This document shows positions 13,101 through 25,100 of a stretch of 39,882 nucleotides of DNA, piece by piece. Each line of letters starts with the position of its first letter. Within the stretch, counting starts at the first letter, position 1. The DNA lies in NCBI GenBank assembly GCA_000969725.1, contig JXSR01S064357.1; one strand, written 5' to 3'. The notes under the pieces were generated by a model, which saw only the letters and a program-made list of their open reading frames with translations, was not told the DNA's origin and searched no databases. This DNA comes from Ophiothrix spiculata. Its lineage: Eukaryota > Echinodermata > Ophiuroidea > Amphilepidida > Ophiotrichidae. The position numbers and the translations under genes are program-made.

Positions 13101-16100
13101 TGCATGAAAGCGTTTTATGACAAAAAACAAAATTTGACTTTTTCACCCTATTTTCACTTTAGATGCCGTTTACTCAAAATGTAGATTTGTGACTTTCTTA
13201 TTTTGCCAGAGCAGCCCACAATTATACTTTATTTTTATAGAGCGCAATAACATCTAATGAACTCAGGGCACTTTACAATAAAAAAACATTTACAAGCATG
13301 GTAAAATTGATATATCTACAATAGAGCAAGGTATAGATATAAAACACATTCAAAAAATATTACACAGTATATATGAAAAGCCTTTATAGAAAAGGCAGGA
13401 TGGAAAAACCAAAACTGTGGAATAAACATTAAAAATACATGATATAAGTCAAAAAAAGCCAATCTGCGCAATTTACCATCATGTCAATGGAACAGTCACC
13501 TGGAGATGTAGTTTGAATGCACATGGCCATTTTGATTTGATACGGCCACAAACAATTTCACATGAATTTGCTGAATCCAAAACAGTTTCGCTTAGCTGCT
13601 TATTCTATTCGATGAGACTAAATCAGCAAGAAACTGTGCAGTCTATTTTGATTCAAATTGACATAGTGAAAATTCTAACATTTCCTTAAAGTCATTTGCC
13701 AAGATGCTTGATGGTTAAGATTCATGGAATAGGCTAAGCAGCTGGCAGAAACTAATTTGGATCCAGTAAATCCATGTAATATTGTTTGTGGTCATCTGAA
13801 ATGAAAATGGCCATATGCAACAAAATCTATTCTCCTAGTGAGCGCCAGACTCTATTTATAGATACTTTCCAGTTCGTTTGGATGTAGCTTAAAGCTGGTT
13901 TCAGACTTGCCTGTCGTGTGATCGTAAGACCAGCGTGACGTCAAACATTTAAAGTGCGCTAACTTGACCTTGTCCCATCTGGAAAATTTTCCTTGCCTTA
14001 CAGCAAGCCGATATATCGATAACCCTGTCATGAGGGTCGCAACAACACAATATTTTGAACTGGAATAAATTCAGCTTTTCTTGCGACAGACCATTGCGGC
14101 AATATGCAAATGTGTCATGCTACATTGTGACAACTCAAAATTGCAAATGTTGGGTCATCTGCCGCAACGTCTTGTGCCGCAACGACAGCTACACTGAAAC
14201 CACCTTAAAGCTATTTATACATGTGAGGAGTTCGTGATGTGGTTCAATGGTGGGCTCATGTTTTTTTTTCCTTCCCCTTCTTTCTGATGTATTTAGTTTA
14301 GACTTTGTTTATTTAGATCCTTCCCCCGTGAAACTTAAACTATGTGAGCTGAGCGAATAACGGGTGGGGTCCAGGGGCAAAGCCCGGGAATGCTCCGGGA
14401 TTTTAGCTATTTGACACACTGCATGAAGGCTAATTGAAGCCAAACTGACATTGGCAGACGGCCGCCCGGACCGATCGACTGTTTATGCGGTATCGCCGAG
14501 CCGGTCTGCTCAACTTTACCGACGGGCGCTTTTTTAACCGACGGACGGTCAGCCACGGCCCCCAGCCCCCCTAGCTACGCCATTGTTCCTTGCTTTAGAT
14601 TAGCAAGGTGTGATTAATTGGCCTAGAGTCCCTAAAAATGTCACCGCCAAATGTATTTGTTTGGATTTTATCCCAACGACAGCTTTGTATATTTAGGCAA
14701 GAAAGACCCATGGTAATCTGTGACAACGTAAACATTGTCAGCAGCCCTAATGGCAAAACAAAATATCACTTTAATTACAAAGTTGTTGCCACACACATAT
14801 GCAGCATTAGTTTTCCTCTTTCTCTTATCTTTTCTTTTTACAGGAGTGTTTCATCGTTAAAAGAATTAGCAATGCTGCAACAAGTGCAATCAAAAAGTGG
14901 TTATTCAAAGGTGAGTTAATTGAGTTCAAAAGTGAGTTAATTGAGTTCAAAGGTGAGTCAATTGAGTAACGTCGTTTTGTGACTCTTGAGATCATTTCAA
15001 AGAGGAAAGATGCCAGATTCAGCAACATTTTTTTTCTGACATGGAGGTGTTCAGATTTGTTTGCAGTTTGAGCGCTAATTGCTGACGAAACCATTGCTTG
15101 TTCAATAAGTTCATTGATGTGATCCAAACAGTTAAATAAATATTAACTTACTGCGGTCATTTCAATCACTGCCATGGCAGCATCAATCAAGTAGCTTGCC
15201 ATAGTTGAACATGAGATCAGGGTGCTATACACTCCCGGTCAAAAGTGTTTGCGCACACTTAAATATGGGCAAAAACGTAATTATTTATATCAAACGACGA
15301 TGACTCTGAAAATATTAGTGTTTTTATAGGTGCCTAATGTATTCAATATAAATAATATATGTTTCCTCTGATATTCGATCTTCCATAACCATGCATAAAA
15401 ATGGGCGATTTCCTGTACCATATACAAATACACCATACACACTTTTTGCTATGTACCCATGTAGTTTATTAGTTTAGTGCTCGTTATCACCGTGTAACCG
15501 TAAAGAACATTTTCAGGTCATAAGTTTTCCAACAAATGTGCAGTTATGTATTTAACTCCGTTTTTGAATGTGCGGAAGAAAGTATACAGTATGTTTAGCA
15601 CGCCATATTGTCAAATGCGGTAAATGCAATTCCTGTTGAGTTCTTTAGATCTATATATGTAAAATATAAATCCGAAAAATATTACGTAAATGATTAACGG
15701 TTCTCGAGGTATGGCTGGTTAAAAGTTTTGTGCACAAACACTTTTGACCGGGAGTGTATGTCACGGTTCGAATCCTGGTTGAAATGACCCACTTTTGACA
15801 CATTGATTTTCAAGGAGGGTAAGGTTGATTGCTACATCATGTAGCTATTATTAAGCAGGGAGCCTGTTACTTCATCTATTTACAAATTATGCAAAATGTG
15901 GTAGAATGCATTACAACATGAAACTATACAGCATGATATCAGACAAGCATCTTATGAAATATTTTGAGTTGGAAAAAAAGATTCCTGCTAGGCCTCGATG
16001 TACATCTGGGGTTTTGTACTAATTCTCAACATTTGGTCATATTGTCAGTCATTTTGCATCAGAGGATTTTGCTTACCCAAAACGTGTGTGCTTACACTTG

Positions 16101-19100
16101 TAATTCTACCGAGAACTCTTTGCTCCAATTGCAAGAGATATTTGCTTAAATTTATTTATACAATGCTTGCGCATAAGAGATATTAGCTATCCATTTGAAC
16201 AAATAAGTCTCACGAAATGTCGCAGGCGAATGTCCCTCAGGCAAGTCTTCGGACACAAGGAATGTTTTTTTTTAAATAATTTTGATTTTACTTTCAGATA
16301 ACTTTATCCTTCTCATTACGTTCCTTTGAGAGTTGGTTGAGGAGTAATGTGATCCCCAACCCACACGGTGTGTTGGCATGTGTCTCTACAGGACAGCGCC
16401 TATCATGGCCTACTACAGGTAAAACTTTACTTCTTTTTCCATTCCTTTAAAAGTTTAGGCCTAAAAAATCCACTGTTAATTTATTTTTTGGGTCGGTCGG
16501 TCGGTTGATCTTTTTTCCCCCTCTTCACATATATTTTATTCCATGGATTTTATCGTGAATACCAAGCAATGCAGGGCTTTATCAAAGATTGTGAGTCATT
16601 ATTTAGAGGAAATATGCATTTTATACTACTAAATGTGACTTTATACTTTTAAATTTTCCGTCGAAAATATTGAGTTTTCATATTTTAGGTGGTGAAGGAA
16701 AAAATAAATAAAATTCTCAACCCATATTTTTAGCATTTAAGGTCGGCCGTGGAGGGCAAACATTCAAACAAACACATTTTTTAGGCCTTATCAAGGAATA
16801 ACATTTACAGAAACCCATGGGGATTTGTATGTTACTCTACAGAACATTGGCTAAATCTGTAGTAAATTATTATTATTATGTAGTAAATTGTATCATTAAA
16901 ATACAAAGGTTTTTGTGTGTTTTGAAATTGGCACGCCTTAGTACTAAAACATACTGTAAAACAAGAAATATTTGCGGAAAGAAAATTTTGCGAATAATCT
17001 ACATGTGCATTGTTAATACAGTGCATATTGAAATCCTTAAAGTGTTAAATAAATGTTTGGAATCTGTTTTCTCCAACAGGCAGTGAAGGAGATGGTGTTA
17101 AGCGAGGTAAAATGGCCACCAACGCACACAAGGCACCTAAAAGGTGAGGTTAGAACAAGTTGATAGTTTGCTGGTTGCTGTGGCAGTGTTATTATTTTAT
17201 GCCACTTTACTGTGCTATTTTCAAGTTCAGTTACTTACTAGTTTAAACTAGAACTAAAGCATTCCTTCTGCATATCAAGATTGTCCTAATTCTTTAGTTA
17301 ACAGTGACCGCTAGAAGATTGCAAGTCCAGAAATTGACCAAAATAGGTTGGTTACAATTTTGTTTTATTGTTTTATTTTGAATGAAATTACATTTGTAAG
17401 TATGACTCTTGACTATGCACTTGATACCAATGGCTTAACAGGGTTTAAAGGGACTGGCCTATATTCTTCCCACTAATTTTTTATCTACATGTTTTTTTAC
17501 ATGAATCAATAGAACATGTTTATATATAGTAATATAACCTATCAGTAGTTTTGCATGATTTTAAGGAATAGTGGAGACAATTTCAATTCTTTACCAAACT
17601 TAATTTTTGCCGCCGGAGGCAAAAAATGGTGTAAAACAGTGGTTCTAGTTTTAAATCTTAAAAAGATCTTGTTGCTACAACTGCAATTTTTTGATTAAAT
17701 TGTTTCTCTTTTAATATGTATTAAATTATTACCAGGAGCTTTGTTTAAGCCTTTATCTGGCAAATCCATCTGAGGTACAAATTTAGGATTCAGAAAACAC
17801 AGGATAGTCCCACCATCATCACAGAATGATATTGCAAATTAATTCTCTCTCTCCGTCAATTTGAGCCATTTCTGTGTGAATTGTTGTTCTTTTTTGGATT
17901 TTATTACACTTTTAAGCTTTATTTAGAGCATTTCCGTAAGTTTTAATTTTAAGTGGAATCTAGGCTAGTCCCTTTAATAAGGCCAAATTGTTGCGTGGGC
18001 ATTGACTTGGTATTGACTACCCATGAGTGTACAATGAGAGTCCCCAGCTCAAATCAAAATGAAAACACAATTTTCTCACCCTTCCAATTCTGAGGAGGTT
18101 AGAAAAATCAGGGTAGCATTTTAGTTTTCATTGACTTATAGTTTACATATTTTTCCTTGGTTTGTTTTTACAGCAACAAGTTTGTGGTTTTGTCACAAGT
18201 ATGTAAACAGACCCTGGCAAAGGTGAGTTGAATTGCAGCTTATGTAAGTATCCCAGGTTTGATTGACTGAGAGTGGCGTTAAGGGGGGAAAGCATGTTAC
18301 TCAATTTTACGTTTTTGCAAGTTTATTTTGTACCATAACTTTTTAACAAAGTGCTTAAAGTTATTATTGGAATCATTAAATTTCCTATAAATCAAATCTG
18401 CAGGGTGCGTATGATGAGTACGTGTGCGACTACGCATCTGTAATGAAAAATCTTGATTGGTTGCTTGACGCGGCGATTGTGTATAAAGAAGTCTTTTGTA
18501 CTGCGTTAGGCGAGACGCTTGTTTATTGTACTCATTTGTTGCGTTCAAAATTTCATGATTTGTAGGAAATTTAATGACTTCAATAATAATAAAAGTATAC
18601 TTTTCCAGAAAGGAATTTTCACAAGGAACTTAATGGTGATGCTGATTTTTGACCAAAAATCACATTTTTGGAGAAAATCACAAAAAACACATTTTTGGCC
18701 ATTTGGGCTTCCAACCAAGCTAAAAATAACAAATATTGAAATAATGACTTCCGAATGGGAATTTTTATTTAAAATGCCCATTCAGATGCTGTGTCATTTT
18801 CATTTTTTGGATTTTGACCAATTGTTTGAATTTCATGCCAAATAAGGTTAAAAAATGACCAAAAATGTAAAAAAGTGAATTTTGGGCCTTTATTGGCATG
18901 AAAATCGAAACATTGGCCAAAATCCTAAAAAATAAAAATGACACAACATCTGAGTGGGTGTTTCAAATTAAAATTCCCATTCTGAAGTCATTTTTAAAAA
19001 ATTTGTTATTTCTAGCTTGGTTTGAAGCCAAAAAAACATTACTACTCTTCAAAGAAGAGGTGCTCCTACATACAGGAGGAAATTCCAACAACAACAACAA

Positions 19101-22100
19101 TGGCCAAAAAATGTGTTTTTTTGTAATTTTCTCACATTTTTTGTCAAAATTCAACATCACCATCATGTTCTTTGTGAAAATTCCTTTCTGTAAATAAAGA
19201 AATCTTTTATTCTGGCATGGATTATAGAGGGGGATACCTGACTCAACCAGAAATCTTTTATTCTGACATGGATTATAGAGGGGGATACATATCAAAAAGT
19301 TACGGCAGGTTTGTGCAGTTAACAAACACATAAAAGTTTATAGTACCAATCAATACATCTCTGTGGAGTGTGCGTTCAACCATCAATTTAATCAATTGCA
19401 TACTACAATAGACTCGACTGCAAGTTCCACACACAACCGATTTACAGGATAAATGGAGCTTCCGTTCTACACAGTCAATTTGTTTTAAATATCAAATTTA
19501 CGGACTTTGTTTAAGTCTAATCAAGTCAAAACAAACATGACAAACATACTGAATAGATGTAGTTTATGGAGCTGCATGTTATAGGCCTGTAGCATAGATA
19601 GTTTATAAGTTACGACAAAATGAAAACAGGAAAAGACACAAATAGAGGCAAATTTCTCATAAAAACAAGGGAAAATTGGTGTTTTTGCTGTTCACAATTT
19701 TTAAACAGAAGTAAATTTACATGGGCTTAAATGCCTTTAAAAATATAAGAAAATAGATATAAAAATCAATGTCATAGCTCTGTACGTTATTTGGTTCCAG
19801 AGTTAAGGTGGTTTCAGACTAGCTGTCGTTGCGGCACACGACGTTGCGACACACGACCAAACATCTGCAATTTATAGTTGTCGTACTGTAGCACGGCACA
19901 TTGCATATTGCCGCAATGGTCTGTCGCAAGAAAAGTTGAATTTATTCCAGCTCAAAATATTGTGCCGTTGCGACCATCACGACAGGGTAATCGATATATC
20001 GGCTTGTCGTACGGCAAGGAGATGCGACAAGGTCGAGTTTGCGCACTTTAAATTTTTGCCTGTCGTATGGTCGTACGACAGCACGACAGGCTAGTCTGAA
20101 ACCAGCTTTACACGCAAAAGTTTGAGCAAAGCCCTATACCAAGCAATGGTCCTTTCACGCTGTGTTGGGCTAGTTTTTCAACTGAAACCTTAACTGTACC
20201 AACTTTTCTATATGCCTGACTCAAAGAAATCTTTTTTTCTGGCATGGATTATAGAGGGGTATACCTGACTCAAAGAAATCTTTTATTTGAGCATGGATTA
20301 TAGAGGGGGGGGGATTCCTGACTCACAGAAATCTTTTATTCTGGCATGGATTATAGAGGGGGATACCTGACTCAAAGAAATCTTTTATTATAGCATGGAT
20401 TACAGAGGGGGATACCTGACTCAAAGAAATCTTTTATTCTGGCATGAGGATCAGATTTAGGGTGTTTGAGGGTTTTGCAGATGATGAATTGCAACATGCT
20501 ATTACGCCCAAATATTGAAATGAGCACTCATTTCTGCATTCAGTTTTATGTTCTATTTATTTATATATTATTATACGTATGGTTTGCCTCTACTGAAACT
20601 CTGTGTGCACCCAAATACTCCTAAGGCCTAAAAAAAATTGTTTGATTAGCGTAACATAGAAAAAAATAGCTCTGGTAGTTAGGTCGGAATTTTTAATTTT
20701 ATTTTTTAAGTCTATCATTTACATACTTAAGAACACAAAATATACGACACATATACAAAAACATCTTCACTTTTTCTGTAACACATCATTTATTTGCCAT
20801 TTAGAATGTCCTGCAAGCCATATCACTGGGGCCCCATTAATCGATTCCCATTAAATTTAGGTTTTTAACCATGCTAAAAATAAATATTTAAGGTCGGTGG
20901 TAAAAATAGGGTTGGTCGGGTTACGCCAATCAAACAATTTTTTTAGGCCTAATTGAGTCCTACAAAGCCATTAGAATAAACGGGCAAGTTTTCTTCCATG
21001 ATTTCTTGTGATGTAATTTCACATGGGGAAATTTACATACAGGTACATGTTACAAGCACGCTTTCAAGAATATGTTACACATGAGAGAAATATACTGAAT
21101 GACACAAGCCTAATAAAAATGGACAATAAAATGAATAAGTTGCTTGCAGTATGTTTGTTTTGAAGTTGATATCTTTTGAAAAGAGATGTTATTTTATATT
21201 ATTACCTCACATTCTCATTATTTTTTCATCATTTTTTTGTCAAGGAAAAAAATGTTTTCTACAAATTTCTGTGTTTTTCGTTCCCCCCCTAAATTCTGTG
21301 AATTTTTCTGTTTTTCTGTGACACGGAAAAACTTGCCAGCTTACGATAGATTATGTAGTATAGGTATTATGTAGTATAGGTGGTCTAGAACATGGGCCCC
21401 TCTTTTCTGTAATGGATCGACAGCTCAGACCTCATGTCAAGTAACATTTAGTTAGGGGCGGCTTCAAAACTCAAACGGCGGTTGTCTGCCGGTTCTTGGC
21501 GGTTCTGGGTGGTTTGTTATTGTTTATTCCGGTTGAACCGCCCAGAACCAGCCGCCCAGAACCAGCAGGCAACCGCCGGTTGAGTTTTGAAGCGACCCCT
21601 TAACTCTTTATCATGACTTTTTACATTTTTGGCACATTTCATTTTCAGACTTCTACTACATTAACTGATGCACATGTTAAAATCCACAGATGTAATCATG
21701 CGTTTATCTATCTTTTATCACCGCTGAGGTAAGCATTCTAATTATACGAAGAAAGTTTTAGAAGCAAAGTAAACCAACTAGATGTGATGAATATATTCAA
21801 AGGCTTAGAAGAACAAATGGATATGTTTAACTAGAGTAATAGACTCATCCACTTGCGTGAAATTCACTGATAAAATATACAATCATTAACATAAATTACA
21901 GTATAGAAGGTATAGAGTTAGCCCAATTTGCTTTTTTTTCTTCAAAATACGTCCGAATACGCCACAGATGGCGGATATAAATGGTCAGGAAATTGCTGCC
22001 CGGGCAGGCCACACTCGGTGGCTTGGCATAGCTGGACTTTGGATCGGGATTGCGGGGGTCATGGGTTCGAATCCCAGGGGAAACAGGGGGAACCAGACAT

Positions 22101-25100
22101 TTTTTCATGACGTATTCGGACTTAGACTGTATTTAAGCGTGCTAGAGTAAGGGTTAATCTAATTCATACACGACAGAATGATAATACTGTATCTTTAGTG
22201 AAAAGAAATAAGGCCTTTATATTGCCATCTAAGTCCAAAACTTTTCTGAACTAAATAAATCATCACCCAACAAAAACAATGAAACATTCATATACACTAA
22301 AGGCCCACCACGCAAACTGGAACGCAACAAGCGCAGTGCATTGTGAATTTCCACTGCACTCTGTATACTTTGTATTCTTGCGTTCTGATTGGCTAGATGA
22401 CACACGGAGTATATGAATGCAGATTTACACACAATTTCCTGTATCTGAATTTTCATTTATTATCCAGCCATTGTTTGGTCCCATCACATCTGGATAAAAG
22501 AGGTTGCACTGTATCTCTCTTTTACCTTTTTTCATTTCATTACCACACTCATAAATGACAATTTCACATACTGTATAGCGGTATATTTTCGCGGGGTTAA
22601 TTTTTCGCGATTTGATCAGTTTTGGACATTTCAGTGGGTTTTGAATTCGCGTTTTGAAGTTTCTATACATTGGTGTCAATGTAATTTCGCGGGGTTTAAA
22701 ATTCGTGATTAGCTGTATGACCGCGAAAAGCGCGAAAATTAAACCCCCGCGAAAATTTCCCGCTATACAGTATTTCTTTGTCATTTGTTACAGGTATGTT
22801 AGCATAGAAAAATGTCGGCACTCGACGATAGTACTAGGTGCTGTAGAAACTACTGTACACATCACTAGCTGTGAACATATAAAGATTGTAGCAGTTGCAA
22901 GGAGGTTTTCTATCAGGTTGGTATTTCATGGAATAAGACCTATAAAACGATTTCTACTTTTATAACCCAGGCAATTTTCAATATTAAGGTGTCTGGTCCA
23001 CACGCAGCCACGCTTACCAGTACGCGGGTACCCAGTTTCCGAGTTGGTAAGTGACGCAATACGCATGCGCATATACTCTGAGCTAAAAATTGCCATATTT
23101 TAATATTTTTCTGGAAAATTAGTTCAGTGACCCCCAATTGTTATTGTTTTATTTGAAATAACAAACTTGTGTGCAACTTTTGAAAAAATTGACAAAAAAT
23201 TTTGGTGGGAAATTTTTGAATCAACACTAAATAATGTCACTTTTACCACATTTCCCATAGACATCTGTACTAATTTTCCCCAAAAAAACCTGCAAAAATG
23301 CTGTTTTTAAACCGACTCGCATTCAAAATCGAGTACGGTGACCCCCAATTGTTATTTTTAAAATCGGTTCTACATCGATAAAATATCATTCATGCCGATT
23401 TTTACTAGAAAATTTCGGGCAGACACCTTAAGTAGACGAGATGATAAGAATCAAGTGTCTTTAAAGTTGCAACTGTAAGGCAAAAAAAAAAATGTTGTTG
23501 TGTTGCCTTTTTCCAACTGAAAGAAAATCTGGCAAAATCTGGTCAGCTTTTTTAAAACATTTTTTCTATTAAATTTGCAATTTAAAGGACAAAAAGTCAC
23601 AATAAAGGTGTTAAATAAACAAATCTTTTAGTGTCCAGTAAGAAATAACTAAAAATGATCTTGCTATGTCGTCATATGCCTCAAATCAGGGCTTATAAAT
23701 GTCAAAATCTTCTTCAGGAAAAGTAAAAAAACAATCAACAAACTAAAAAAATTCTTACCCCAACCTATCCGACTTTACAAAAAATCCCTCCAAGGGCAAC
23801 AAAACAATTTAATTTTTTTGCCTAATATTAGAGTATTCCTGGATGACTCTACACCTGTTGTTGTTTTGTACATGTAGCGTTGCCATCTGTTTAGTTTGAC
23901 ACTTTTCTCCTCCCGAATTCTTTTCATCTTGAAATATCTTGTCGTGCAACAAAACTTTGTCACTTTGCTCAGACTATTCGATATATCACCTGATGGTAGC
24001 AACAAGCTGCAACAACCAAAAGAACAGTTTTTCATAAAACTTTAATTTCACACACGCAGCTGCAAAACTGCAAAGTGACATTAGTATAAAACGTGTTAAG
24101 GAATAGTCTTCCGAAGACTAAATTAATTTATATCTTCTAACAATTTGTCATCCCTTTTCCTACCCCAAATTTTTTCAGTGGCAGTACACTATGCACATTG
24201 CATATGATGACTCCAACAAGACCACTGGTGTTAGGAGGAAATGATAGCATTGTGTTAGCGCCATATCATACACATTATCCAATGCTNNNNNNNNNNNNNN
24301 NNNNNNNNNNNNNNNNNNNNNNNNNNNNNNNNNNNNNNNNNNNNNNNNNNNNNNNNNNNNNNNNNNNNNNNNNNNNNNNNNNNNNNNNNNNNNNNNNNNN
24401 NNNNNNNNNNNNNNNNNNNNNNNNNNNNNNNNNNNNNNNNNNNNNNNNNNNNNNNNTGGGACCAGCCACTTTGTATAGGTAAGGGTCATCTGTAATACTA
24501 GTGAATGATAGCCTTGTGTTAGCGCCATATCAAACACATTATCCAATGCTAGGACAGTACATGGCAAGAGTTGGGGTAGCTAGTCAGCCAAATCTTTGGG
24601 ACCAGCCACTTTGTATAGGTAAGAGTCATCTGTAATACTAGTGAATGATAGCATTGTGTTAGCGCCATATCATACACATTATCCAATGCTAGGACAGCAC
24701 ATAGCAAGAGTTGGGGTAGCTTGTCAGCCAAATCTTTGGGACCAACCACTTTGTATAGGTAAGGGTCATCTGTAATACTAGTGAATGATAGCATTGTGTT
24801 ATACACATTATCCAATGCTAGGACAGCACATGGCTAGAGTTGGGGTAGCTTGTCAGCCAAATCTTTGGGACCAACCACTTTGTATAGGTAAGGGTCATCT
24901 GTAATACTAGTGAATGATAGCATTGTGTTAGCGCCATATCATGCACATTATCCAATGCTAGGACAGCACATGGCTAGAGTTGGGGTAGCTAGTCAGCCAA
25001 ATCTTTGGGACCAACCACTTTGTATAGGTAAGGGTCATCTGTAATACTAGTGAATGATAGCATTGTGTTAGTGCCATATCATTAACTAAAATTATACAAG

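Noticed and set aside
22019-22074. Functional tRNA gene
   Set aside because: A and B boxes are present, but I see no acceptor-stem pairing or standard anticodon arm; a SINE is the better reading.
24198-24567. Separate protein-coding gene on the minus strand across the gap
   Set aside because: The frame is the antisense of the exon 14 tandem array and contains the N run.
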